From contig NZ_CP114286.1 in the NCBI RefSeq assembly GCF_027111275.1, forward strand, positions 2,666,001 through 2,730,000: a stretch of 64,000 nucleotides of DNA. The letters run 5' to 3'. The position numbers and the translations under genes are program-made. The first letter of the stretch is position 1; the number at the start of each line of letters is the position of its first letter. The DNA is from Flavobacterium luteolum (GTDB lineage Bacteria; Bacteroidota; Bacteroidia; Flavobacteriales; Flavobacteriaceae). The notes under the pieces were generated by a model, which made no database searches, was not told where the DNA came from, and worked only from the letters and a program-made list of their open reading frames with translations. Below are positions 39,476 to 48,141 of the stretch, one piece after another.

Positions 39476-42235
39476 TTATTCGGTATCTTTGGTTTCTTCC
39501 AAATCTTCCGTTTTCTTGCCTACTTTAACTTTAGGGTTATCTTGTGTTCCCGTAACAGTTAATGGAATTCCGAAAATACCAAAAGGAGGAAGTCCTAAAC
39601 GCATTTTTAGGTTTAATTTTCCATCTAGGCTTGTTGTTCCTTCAATTCTTGGTCTAAAGCCTGCAAACTTAAATTTAAAGCGCTCTACAGTTATGATATT
39701 GTTTTTAACGGTTGTTTTAATGTCTACTTTCGAAAGATCTGGGTTTTTCATCGATTCAGAATTGGTTTGTTTGCTTACAGCATTAAACATTTTCAGACCT
39801 CTCACTTTTACATCTTTTACAGAAAGTGTTCCGCCTCCAATAAGCGAAGGATAAACAGGATCCATATTTCCGTTTAAACGGCCTTTTAATTGATAATCTA
39901 AAGAAACAATTCCTTGTGCTTTCTCTGCGGCGCTTGCCATTTTTCTGAAAACTTCAATCTCATTATAAGCTCTCTTAATGTCAAAATCTGTAGCTTTTAT
40001 AGTGTAATCAAAATTAGCTTTTTGTGGCGTTACAGCTTGGTAATTGGCATTCATGGAAACGTTGCATCCAATTAAATTAAAACCAGTATTTTGCATGGTT
40101 AATTTGCCATTTTTCATAGATAAATTTCCAGTTGCATTTTGAAGATTTAATTTGTCAAAATATACTTTTTGAGCGTTGGCAAATAATTGTAAATTTAAAT
40201 TGGTTGGAATAATTATAACACCAGTCTGAGTGTTTTCAGATGGTTTCGTTTCGGTTTTAGGAGCAGAACTCTGCGTTACTGGTGTGTTTGGATCAACGCT
40301 TGACATGAATTCGTCTACATTGATATATCGAGAAGTAACTTTAAAAGAGCCTTTTAAAACGCCTGTATTTGTGGTAACATAATTGATGACATTCTGTAAA
40401 TATCCATTCATTTTAAAATCAGACTGTCCGTATGCGGCTAGGAAATTATTGAAAGACATTTTATCCTGATTGATTTTAAAAATTCCTTCCTTAATGATGA
40501 ATTTTTTCGGAAGATATTCAGAAGCTATTCCAATATTTCTTAACTCAAGCGTTCCTTTGTTATTTAGTTTGCTGTAATTTCCTTTTTCGGCATCACTTTG
40601 TTTTCCTTTTAAGACTAAATCGGCTTTTACAAAACCATCTAAATCAAGACCTTTTTGTGAAAAGACTTTATAAATTCTGCTAATATCCAATTCGCCTTTA
40701 GCCTTTACGTCATAACTCAAATCGTCAAAATTGCTTAAATCGGCTTGTACAAAAACAGGTTTTCCTTCAAAAGTAAATTGCGTTGGCTGTAAATTTACTT
40801 TCAGGTCAGCAAATGTTCCTTTCTGGTTTTCGATTTTCGATTTAATCGTAATGTCAGTAATCGGATTTGGATAATATGGAGTTTTTAAATATCCATTTTC
40901 CAAATTAAGAACTCCGTTTGTAACAGGAAAACGCTTGTTCTTTTGGTCAAATATTCCGTTTGTTTTTACGTCGCCAGTCAAAGTTCCTTTCAGTTCAATA
41001 TCCGGAATTCCAAGCGCTTTAAGTAGTTTCTCAAGATCGATTTTGGCCTTGAAATCAGCATTAATATCTGGTGTGTTTACACCTTTGACCAAAAATTTCG
41101 ATTTTAAATAATCCTGATTGATATTTAGCGATAAGTTTTTTGCGTCAACAATTACCAAATCTGGGTTTAGAGAAGGAACAGTTGTTTTAACATCTAAATT
41201 TAAGTTTGAAACCGGAAATGCGCTTTTGTTATAATTGACAAAACCATCAGTTACTTTTACATCCAAATCTAGATCGGGTGCTATATTTTCAGAAGTAATA
41301 TACTTTCCTTTTAAAGTCAGCAGCAGATTTGTGTTTCCTTTTAATTCGGTTTTAGAGAGCCAAGTAATATATTTTGGAGGTAACGCTGTAAAAACATCAT
41401 ACAGCTTACTGTTTTCAGATTTAATGACAAAATCCATATTATAGCCATCTTTCAAAAAATCAAATTTCCCTTTAAAATCGACTAGTAGCTGGTTGATTTT
41501 TAGATTGTTCTGCTGGAAAAAGAAAGAAAGTGAATTGATGTTTACTTTTGTAATTAAATCTGCATCAACCTTTTTATTCATTAAATAAGGTTCATCTTCA
41601 TAAACAATATTTAATTTTTCGATGTTTGCTTTAGAATATAAATCAAAAACGGCTTTGTTTAAATCTCCTTTTCCTAAATAGTTAAATCCGTATGCGTCAA
41701 AATGGACTTTAGTAGACTTATCATCATAAACAATTTTGCTGTTTAAAATTTCAATTCGTTCCAGTTTAAGCGCGGTATCACTGCTGTCTTTGGCTTTAGA
41801 AGCTTGTTCTTGCGATTTGTAAATGTTGTAATTCGCTTCTCCGTTTGCATTAACTTTTACATTTATAAAAGAATCCGATAAATAAATCTGATCAATTTTT
41901 ACCGATTTGCTGAAAATTAGACTCGCCACATTTATTCCAAAAGAAACCTCTTTTGCGGTTATGAATTTTTCTTTTGTATATGGAGCTGAGCCATTAAGGC
42001 TTAAGTTGTCTAAGGTTAAAGTGAGTGAGGGGAAATGGTGGAAGAATGATACCGAAACATCAGAATAATTCAGTTCTGCGCTTAATCTTTCGTTGGCTGT
42101 TTTCTTTATTTGTTCTTTAATCTGGTCCTCAAAGACGATAGGCGTTAAAAATAGTAATGCTATAATAACTGTGAAAGTTATTCCGGTATACTTCGCAATT
42201 TTAAAAACGATTGATCTCGATTTACTTTTTTGCAT
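39476..42235 (-). CDS. AsmA-like envelope protein
   Basis: A 919-residue protein with one N-terminal transmembrane helix (about 12-34: FKIAKYTGITFTVIIALLFLTPIVF) and a long periplasmic part. It matches the AsmA/DUF748 type: RLSAELNYSDVSVSFFHHFPSLTLTLDNLSLNG (about 48-80) at the front, many short beta repeats, and an AsmA C-terminal region (about 700-880, LKGRLNGNMDPVYPSLIGGGTLSV and RFKFKFAGFRPRIEGTTSL). AsmA proteins, members of the bridge-like lipid-transport superfamily, affect phospholipid transport to the outer membrane. The acidic C-terminal tail (KKTEDLEETKDTE) is short. It sits downstream of miaE (53 bases), possibly in one transcript. Confidence 0.88.
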   Translation of the reverse strand: MQKSKSRSIVFKIAKYTGITFTVIIALLFLTPIVFEDQIKEQIKKTANERLSAELNYSDVSVSFFHHFPSLTLTLDNLSLNGSAPYTKEKFITAKEVSFGINVASLIFSKSVKIDQIYLSDSFINVKVNANGEANYNIYKSQEQASKAKDSSDTALKLERIEILNSKIVYDDKSTKVHFDAYGFNYLGKGDLNKAVFDLYSKANIEKLNIVYEDEPYLMNKKVDADLITKVNINSLSFFFQQNNLKINQLLVDFKGKFDFLKDGYNMDFVIKSENSKLYDVFTALPPKYITWLSKTELKGNTNLLLTLKGKYITSENIAPDLDLDVKVTDGFVNYNKSAFPVSNLNLDVKTTVPSLNPDLVIVDAKNLSLNINQDYLKSKFLVKGVNTPDINADFKAKIDLEKLLKALGIPDIELKGTLTGDVKTNGIFDQKNKRFPVTNGVLNLENGYLKTPYYPNPITDITIKSKIENQKGTFADLKVNLQPTQFTFEGKPVFVQADLSNFDDLSYDVKAKGELDISRIYKVFSQKGLDLDGFVKADLVLKGKQSDAEKGNYSKLNNKGTLELRNIGIASEYLPKKFIIKEGIFKINQDKMSFNNFLAAYGQSDFKMNGYLQNVINYVTTNTGVLKGSFKVTSRYINVDEFMSSVDPNTPVTQSSAPKTETKPSENTQTGVIIIPTNLNLQLFANAQKVYFDKLNLQNATGNLSMKNGKLTMQNTGFNLIGCNVSMNANYQAVTPQKANFDYTIKATDFDIKRAYNEIEVFRKMASAAEKAQGIVSLDYQLKGRLNGNMDPVYPSLIGGGTLSVKDVKVRGLKMFNAVSKQTNSESMKNPDLSKVDIKTTVKNNIITVERFKFKFAGFRPRIEGTTSLDGKLNLKMRLGLPPFGIFGIPLTVTGTQDNPKVKVGKKTEDLEETKDTE

Positions 42236-42288
42236 AACGAATTTTGGTTTTTTAAATAAAAAAAATAGAGTTGAAAAAAGAGCGTAAT

Positions 42289-42870
42289 TTATCCGTGAAC
42301 GGTTTCATTTTTACCATAATTGGTAATAATAGAACCTTCATATTCAATCCATTCTTTCCAGCGTTTATCAATGTCGATGTTATCTTGATATTTTCTGGCA
42401 AATCCTAAAAAAGTAGTATAATGTCCTGCTTCAGAAATCATTAAATCTCGGTAGAATTTAGCTAATTCTTCATCTTTAATATTCTCCGAAAGCACTTTAA
42501 AACGTTCGCAGCTTCTGGCCTCAATCATTGCAGAGAATAATAATCGGTCGCACAGAGCATCTCTTCGGCTTCCGTCTTTTTTCATGAATTTAAAAAGCTC
42601 ATTTACATAATGATCTTTTCGTTCACGTCCTAAAGTAAGTCCGCGCTGCTTTATAATGTTGTGAACCATCTGAAAATGTTCCAGTTCTTCTCTGGCAATT
42701 TCTAGCATTTCGGTTACCAATTCTTCAATTTCAGAATTGTAAGTAACGATACTAATCGCATTTGAAGCCGCTTTTTGTTCGCACCAAGCGTGATCCGTTA
42801 AAATTTCTTCGATATTTGACTCAACGATATTTACCCAGCGAGGGTCTGTAGCTAATTTTAATCCCAACAT
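42289..42870 (-). CDS. miaE: tRNA-(ms2io6A) hydroxylase MiaE
   Basis: Diiron enzyme that hydroxylates 2-methylthio-N6-isopentenyladenosine at position 37 of tRNAs reading U-initial codons. The 193-residue helix bundle has ferritin-like iron ligands: an EELEHF motif (about 61-66), the EARSCERF segment (about 119-126) and EAGHY near 149. It ends with the short GKNETVHG tail. Start at 42870 is the first ATG. It is upstream of the AsmA-like gene on the same strand. Confidence 0.92.
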   Translation of the reverse strand: MLGLKLATDPRWVNIVESNIEEILTDHAWCEQKAASNAISIVTYNSEIEELVTEMLEIAREELEHFQMVHNIIKQRGLTLGRERKDHYVNELFKFMKKDGSRRDALCDRLLFSAMIEARSCERFKVLSENIKDEELAKFYRDLMISEAGHYTTFLGFARKYQDNIDIDKRWKEWIEYEGSIITNYGKNETVHG

Positions 42871-42983
42871 AATTTCCCAGCATTTAGATTTTGCAAAATT
42901 AGTGATTTTTTACGTCCGAATATCTGGAAGTTGGGTGCAAATCCGCGGAAAAAAACATTATTTTGTAATATGAAACAAAGATT

Positions 42984-44228
42984 ATGAATCAAATCAAAAA
43001 ACTTTTAATTATTGGGTTTGTTTGGCCCGAGCCAAAGTCTTCTGCAGCAGGCGGAAGAATGATGCAATTGATTTCTATTTTCAAAGAAAATGGATTTGAA
43101 ATTACATTTGCAAGTGCGGCTCAGGACAGCAATTTTATGGTTGATTTGTCTGAATTTGGAGTAATGAAAAAAAGCGTCGAACTTAATTCTTCAAGTTTTG
43201 ATGATTTTGTAGCCGAACTAAATCCAGATGTTGTCTTGTTTGATCGCTTTATGGTCGAAGAACAATTTGGATGGAGAGTAATTGAAAAGTGTCCGCAAGC
43301 AATTAGGATTCTAGATACTGAAGATTTGCATTGCTTGAGAACTGCAAGACAAAAAGCCTTTAAAGAAAAACGAAATTTTGAAATTCATGATTTGTTGTCT
43401 GAGGAAGTGGCAAAACGTGAAATTGCCAGTATTTTAAGATGTGATTTATCTTTGATTATTTCAGAGTTTGAAATGAATATTCTGAAAGATATTTTTAAAA
43501 TTAATCAAGATTTACTTTTTTATCTTCCCTTTTTGGTTGATGAAATGAAAGAAGAAGATTTGTTAGAATTGCCTTCTTTTGAAAACCGAAGTGATTTTGT
43601 TTTTATTGGAAATTTTCTTCATGAACCAAATTGGAATACCGTTCAATATTTGAAAGAAGCAATTTGGCCTTCTATAAAAAAAGATTTTCCAGAAGCGGTT
43701 TTGAAGGTTTATGGTGCTTATCCTTCGCAGAAAGTATTGCAGTTGCATCAGCCTAAAAATGGTTTTTACATTATGGGAAGGGCAGAAGATGCCAACGAAA
43801 TAGTAAAAAATACAAAAGTGGTTTTAGCGCCAATTCGGTTTGGAGCAGGATTAAAAGGAAAATTATTAGAAGCTATGCAGTGCGGAACGCCAAGTATAAC
43901 CACTTCAATAGGTTCCGAAGCCATGCATGAAAATTTGCCTTGGAATGGTTTTATTGAAGATGATCCAGCTGAATTTGCTAAACAAGCGATTGAGCTTTAC
44001 CAGAATGAAAATCTTTGGAAACAATCACAAAAAAACGGAATCGAGATCATTAATAAATGTTATCAAAAAAGTGATTATTCAGATAAATTGATTTCATTGA
44101 TAAATTCACTTTTGGTTGATTCAAAAAGCCATCGTCTTCATAATTTTATGGGGAATTTGTTGCAGCATCATGCTTTTAAAAGCACAATGTACATGTCAAA
44201 ATGGATTGAAGCGAAGAATAAAAATTAA
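42984..44228 (+). CDS. Glycosyltransferase, GT4-like (GT-B fold)
   Basis: A 414-residue cytoplasmic or membrane-associated glycosyltransferase. The GT-B pattern is visible: an N-terminal Rossmann half that starts LLIIGFVWPEPKSSAAGGRMMQL, and a C-terminal half where PLRFGAGLKGKLLEAM-like sequence (here PIRFGAGLKGKLLEAMQCG) and SIGSEAMHENLPW bind the nucleotide sugar. The E-x7-E motif is approximate (about 345-360). Donor and acceptor are unknown; surface polysaccharide or lipid glycosylation is likely. Its stop codon overlaps the stop of the convergent AraC gene by three bases (TTAA). Confidence 0.87.
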   Translation: MNQIKKLLIIGFVWPEPKSSAAGGRMMQLISIFKENGFEITFASAAQDSNFMVDLSEFGVMKKSVELNSSSFDDFVAELNPDVVLFDRFMVEEQFGWRVIEKCPQAIRILDTEDLHCLRTARQKAFKEKRNFEIHDLLSEEVAKREIASILRCDLSLIISEFEMNILKDIFKINQDLLFYLPFLVDEMKEEDLLELPSFENRSDFVFIGNFLHEPNWNTVQYLKEAIWPSIKKDFPEAVLKVYGAYPSQKVLQLHQPKNGFYIMGRAEDANEIVKNTKVVLAPIRFGAGLKGKLLEAMQCGTPSITTSIGSEAMHENLPWNGFIEDDPAEFAKQAIELYQNENLWKQSQKNGIEIINKCYQKSDYSDKLISLINSLLVDSKSHRLHNFMGNLLQHHAFKSTMYMSKWIEAKNKN

Positions 44229-45103
44229 GCTTCCGCTTTACCGAATCCCACAGTTTCGCGATAAATTTGGGGTGAAACATCAGCATTAGTTTTAAAGAAA
44301 CGGCTGAAATAATGTTCGTCGTCATAACCTAACTCGTAGGCAATTTCTTTTACAGTTTTGTTGGTCAGGTACAATTCTCTTTTAGCTTCAATAATGATTC
44401 TTTCCGAAATTAAATCGGTTAAGGTTTTGTTGAAATAATTCTTAGACAATTTTGCCAATGCTTTCGGAGAAATATTTAATAATTCGGCATAATTTCCAGC
44501 TGAGTGTTTAGTTTTAAAATTCAATTCAATCGCATCTTTCAAATTTTGTAGAATTATAGGTTCTTTTGAATCTGGAACTGATTTCATTTCTTCTAATTGT
44601 TCTGTTTTTAATCTTGAAGCGGTAATCAGAAATATTTTCAAATACGAAATTAGCAATTCAAATTGTGCCAATTCAGCATTTTGAATTTCTGCTTTCATCT
44701 GATCAATAACCATATTAAAAGTTTGCGAAGCTTGTTCCGTAACCTGAACATACGGAGGCTGGTAAATATTATTGAATAAAACGCCATTGCAGGAGACTTC
44801 TTTTTGATGCATGTGAATGCAGTAAAAGTCAGGATGAAAATGAATGGCTATTCCTTCAATTGGTTCGTTTACGCAAAGCATGAAAGGCTGATACGGAGAA
44901 AAGGCGAGTAGTGAGTTTTCTTCAAAATGATGTTCAGCAAAATCTGCTTTTACTTTGCCTTTTCCTTTGTTTACCCAAATTAAAGAGTAATAATTGTTTC
45001 GCTGCAAATGATCAAAATGGCTGTTGTCGCTAAATGGAAGAATTTTAAAAGCCAAATTCCCATTCTGCGGATTGATTAAAGTAAAAACATTTTGAGAACT
45101 CAT
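44225..45103 (-). CDS. AraC-family transcriptional regulator
   Basis: A 292-residue regulator with an N-terminal cupin-type sensing domain (about 20-130) and a C-terminal AraC/XylS double helix-turn-helix (about 190-285: YAELLNISPKALAKLSKNYFNKTLTDLI then VKEIAYELGYDDEHYFSRFFKTNADVSPQIYR). It is encoded 99 bases downstream of the AhpD-like gene, so it may act on that gene or be co-transcribed with it. The stop overlaps that of the glycosyltransferase. Confidence 0.9.
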   Translation of the reverse strand: MSSQNVFTLINPQNGNLAFKILPFSDNSHFDHLQRNNYYSLIWVNKGKGKVKADFAEHHFEENSLLAFSPYQPFMLCVNEPIEGIAIHFHPDFYCIHMHQKEVSCNGVLFNNIYQPPYVQVTEQASQTFNMVIDQMKAEIQNAELAQFELLISYLKIFLITASRLKTEQLEEMKSVPDSKEPIILQNLKDAIELNFKTKHSAGNYAELLNISPKALAKLSKNYFNKTLTDLISERIIIEAKRELYLTNKTVKEIAYELGYDDEHYFSRFFKTNADVSPQIYRETVGFGKAEA

Positions 45104-45202
45104 AAATTGTTTTGTTTTTTGAAAGTATAAAGATAGCCATGAAATAAATCCGCAGCTATCTTTATAAATTGTTTTTTGTTATAGTGAATATGTAGATTTT
45201 GA

Positions 45203-45733
45203 TTAAACTGTAGGGAAGTCAATTTCCGTATTTGCTACATTATTAAAGTAGTTTGTTAAAACGTTTAATGCTACATGACCAATAGTTTCTGCAATTTCAG
45301 CGTCAGATACTCCCGCATTTTTGGCTTTATTTACATCTTCATCATTTACCAATCCGCCTTTGCTGATTAATGTTTTTGCCAATTGTAAAATCGCTTCTGT
45401 TTTCGCGTCAGCAGAATTTCCTGATCTTGCTGCTTTTAAAACTGTTGGATCTGCTTTTACTAATTTCTCTCCAATAAAAGTATGCGCTGCTAAACAGTAA
45501 TCGCAAGAGTTGCTTTCTGAAACTGCTAAAGCAATTAATTCGCCTGTTTTTGCGCTTAATTTTCCATGGCTCAAAGCTCCGCTTAAGTTTAAATATCCTT
45601 CAAGAACTGCTGGAGAATTTCCCATTGTTCTCATCATGTTTGGTACAACGCCTAATTTTGCCTGAACTGCGTTGAATAAATCTTTAGTTTTTCCTGTTAC
45701 TTCTTCTGGGTTTAAAGCTGTTAATCGTGTCAT
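45203..45733 (-). CDS. Carboxymuconolactone decarboxylase / AhpD-like protein
   Basis: A 176-residue member of the peroxidase-related/AhpD-like family. The active-site motif ExxxxxxCxxCxxxH is present in SESNSCDYCLAAH, where two cysteines and the histidine act in thiol-based hydroperoxide reduction. The N-terminus (MTRLTALNPEEVTGKTKDLFNAVQAKLG) and the remaining helices fit the family. It may belong to an oxidative-stress response with the adjacent AraC regulator. No AhpC partner is present. Confidence 0.88.
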   Translation of the reverse strand: MTRLTALNPEEVTGKTKDLFNAVQAKLGVVPNMMRTMGNSPAVLEGYLNLSGALSHGKLSAKTGELIALAVSESNSCDYCLAAHTFIGEKLVKADPTVLKAARSGNSADAKTEAILQLAKTLISKGGLVNDEDVNKAKNAGVSDAEIAETIGHVALNVLTNYFNNVANTEIDFPTV

Positions 45734-45859
45734 TTTATTTAATTTTTAAAGTTGTTATTTGTTGTTGTCTTTTGACATTACAAAGTTGCGACGATTGCGG
45801 ATTTTAAAACATGGAGAATGTACGCTATGTGATGGATAATTTTCCCCGCTGTTTTTTTT

Positions 45860-45947
45860 AGGAGCTATTTCCCGCTATCCGTTCCAATCTTTTGTGCCGA
45901 ACCCCGGCACAAAAGGATTTCCACTTCTATCGGGGCTAGGGCTCTCG
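45860..45947. repeat. Structured dispersed intergenic repeat
   Basis: A GC-rich element with a central hairpin TTTTGTGCCG-aacc-CGGCACAAAA and flanks TCCCGCTATCC on one side and CTATCGGGGCTAGGGCTCTCG-type sequence on the other. I recognise the flank wording as common between flavobacterial genes. It may be the Rfam Flavo-1 motif, which I cannot confirm without a search. A short match to one end occurs at 7037-7052. Confidence 0.65.
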
Positions 45948-46032
45948 TTTTTATAAGATTGTTTTTCAATAGTTTGCCATCCTGGCGAAGGAAGGATCGC
46001 ACTTAGAAATTCTGGAAACAATTAACACAATC

Positions 46033-46134
46033 TTGTCATTTCGACGAAGGAGAAATCTTCGCAAGTAACTCCGCAATGAGAATCCGATCTTTGTCGAGCT
46101 TCTTGTGAAGATTTCTCCTTCGTAGAAATGACAA
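46033..46134. repeat. Inverted repeat with 28-base arms
   Basis: Arms at 46033-46060 and 46107-46134 pair at 27 of 28 positions, around a 46-base centre. The left arm includes CATTTCGACGAAGG and the right arm CCTTCGTAGAAATG. The near-perfect match suggests a recent or actively maintained palindromic element, such as a miniature transposable element. Confidence 0.8.
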
Positions 46135-46144
46135 ATAAGGCGTA

Positions 46145-46182
46145 AAAAAAAGAGGCTGTTCCAAAAGAACAGCCTCTTTTTA
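46145..46182 (-). terminator. Terminator of the M1 aminopeptidase gene
   Basis: AAAAGAGGCTGTT pairs with AACAGCCTCTTTT, with a T-run on the minus strand. Confidence 0.94.
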
Positions 46183-46202
46183 GAGTTATAATCTTGAAAA
46201 AA

Positions 46203-48050
46203 CTATTTCAAAACACTTGCAGCATCTTGAATAGTTGTTGCGTGATAACCAGATTTTGCTTTATCAAAAACTTTTTTAGCCCAAACTTTTCCTTCTGGAG
46301 TTTTGACCATTTCTTTATAAAGCATCATGATAGAGCCAGTTCTGCTACTTCCAATTAAAAATTGTTCAATTGCAGGATCAGCAGCTTTATATTGATGACG
46401 AATTGCCTGAACAAACCATTGGCGTTTAATGATGAAATTACCGCCCTTAGTAAAGTTGAATTCTTTATCGATCGCTTCCATTTCTTTTACAGTAATATCA
46501 GCAGGAAGATGGTCAATAAAATGCTGTTTTTCTGCAGTAGTTGTGATTTTTTTGCTTAAACCTGCAACGCCAGTTTCTCTCCAGCTTTTTTGGATTGCGT
46601 CAATAGCGTCAAATTCTGCTGAGCTAACAGGAACAATGTTTGATGGAATTCCTGGTTTGTAAATCCAGTTGTCTAATTGGATTTTATCTGCTAAAGCTTT
46701 ATCTCCTTTAATAAGATTTTCGTTTAAATACTTTACAAAATCTTCTGTTGTGATAGATTGGAAAGCATGAGAATCGAAATAATTTTTAATAAACGGATCG
46801 AATTTATCGCGTCCAACTGCATTTTCAATAACTCTTAAAAAAGAATATCCTTTTACATAAGGAATCATGCTGATTCCGTCATCAGGATTTCTTCCTGTCA
46901 AACTAACTTTTAATCTTGTGTCTGGATTTGTATCTCCATATTCAGCAACATTATCAACCAATTCTTTGTTGGTAATAACGTTTTGCATATCAAATTCTTT
47001 TTTGCCAAAAATTGCTTCTCCAATTCTGTGCTCAACGTAAGTAGTAAAACCTTCGTTTAGCCAAATATCATCCCAAGTAGCATTTGTAACTAAGTTTCCG
47101 CTCCAGCTATGGCCTAATTCGTGTGCTAGCAAACTTGTAAGCGAACGATCCCCAGCAAGTACTCCTGGAGTTAAAAAAGTCAAGTTTGGATTCTCCATTC
47201 CGCCATAAGGGAAACTTGGAGGTAAGACCAAAACATCATAACGTCCCCATCTGTATGGTCCGTATAATTTTTCAGCAGCATTTACCATTTTTCCTAATTC
47301 AGCAAATTCATAAGCGGCGCTTTTTAGAACAGATGGTTCTGCATAAACTCCGGTTCTATTGTCGATTGCTTTAAATTCGATATCCCCAACTGCGATTGCC
47401 ATTAAGTAAGAAGGGATTGCTTTGTCTTGTTTGAAAGTATATACTCCGGTATCATTTTTCTTCTGCGGATTTACAGCACTCATAACTGCCAATAAATCTT
47501 TAGGAACAGTAACTTTTGCATTATAAGTAAAACGAATTCCAGGTGAATCCTGGCATGGGATCCAAGTTCTAGACCAAACACTTTCGCCTTGAGAGAAAAC
47601 AAAAGGTTTCTTTTTGTCTGCAGTTTGCTCTGGTTTAAGCCATTGTAACGCAACGCCATCTTTAGTTGTGTTGTAGTAAATGTTTACTTTAGTTGTGTTT
47701 GGCTCGATTGTAATGTGAAGTGGTTTTCCGTGAAACTCAGTGGATGCTCCAAGCTCGAATTTGGTTTCTTTTTCATCGTCACCTAAAGTGACTTTTGTAA
47801 TATCTAAAGTGTTTTCGTCGAAAATAATTTCGTTTCCTTTACTGATGTTGTCAATTGTCCAAGATGCTTTTCCTGAAATAGTTTGCGTGTCAAAATCAAC
47901 TTTGATATCAAGATCAAGATGTTTTGCAACAGCAAGTTCTGGTTTAGAGTAACTGTGTTCGTCTGTAACAGTAGCTGTTTTTTCTGTTTGCTCTTTTTTC
48001 TGGCAAGCAATTGCTGTCAGAAATAAAGCGACAAGAATTAGTTTCTTCAT
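46203..48050 (-). CDS. M1-family aminopeptidase lipoprotein (LTA4H-like)
   Basis: A 615-residue zinc aminopeptidase anchored by lipid: lipobox LTAIAC16. The catalytic site is H310-E311-x-x-H314 (HELGHSW) with E333 as third ligand (NEGFTTY), and the GGMEN exopeptidase motif is at 283-287. The M1 N-terminal beta domain (about 40-230) precedes it. The C-terminal half has the HEAT-like helices of leukotriene-A4-hydrolase-type members. It likely trims peptides in the periplasm or on the outer membrane. Transcribed alone, between two terminators. Confidence 0.95.
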   Translation of the reverse strand: MKKLILVALFLTAIACQKKEQTEKTATVTDEHSYSKPELAVAKHLDLDIKVDFDTQTISGKASWTIDNISKGNEIIFDENTLDITKVTLGDDEKETKFELGASTEFHGKPLHITIEPNTTKVNIYYNTTKDGVALQWLKPEQTADKKKPFVFSQGESVWSRTWIPCQDSPGIRFTYNAKVTVPKDLLAVMSAVNPQKKNDTGVYTFKQDKAIPSYLMAIAVGDIEFKAIDNRTGVYAEPSVLKSAAYEFAELGKMVNAAEKLYGPYRWGRYDVLVLPPSFPYGGMENPNLTFLTPGVLAGDRSLTSLLAHELGHSWSGNLVTNATWDDIWLNEGFTTYVEHRIGEAIFGKKEFDMQNVITNKELVDNVAEYGDTNPDTRLKVSLTGRNPDDGISMIPYVKGYSFLRVIENAVGRDKFDPFIKNYFDSHAFQSITTEDFVKYLNENLIKGDKALADKIQLDNWIYKPGIPSNIVPVSSAEFDAIDAIQKSWRETGVAGLSKKITTTAEKQHFIDHLPADITVKEMEAIDKEFNFTKGGNFIIKRQWFVQAIRHQYKAADPAIEQFLIGSSRTGSIMMLYKEMVKTPEGKVWAKKVFDKAKSGYHATTIQDAASVLK

Positions 48051-48089
48051 TTTATGAGGTTTTGAATTTGAGGATGAAAATTAAACAAA

Positions 48090-48122
48090 AAATCCCGTTT
48101 TGAATAAACAAAACGGGATTTA
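48090..48122 (-). terminator. Terminator of pdhA-pdhC
   Basis: AAATCCCGTTTT pairs with AAAACGGGATTT, with T residues on the minus strand. Confidence 0.88.
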
Positions 48123-48141
48123 ATTATAAAATTAACAACGA

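Larger units (their letters stand above)
45734..46202. other. Gene-free intergenic region with two repeat elements
   Basis: 469 bases between the AhpD-like gene and the M1 aminopeptidase gene, both on the minus strand. Contents: the element at 45860-45947, the 28-base inverted repeat at 46033-46134 and the aminopeptidase terminator (46145-46182). The GC content is well above flanking spacers. I see no gene. Confidence 0.7.
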
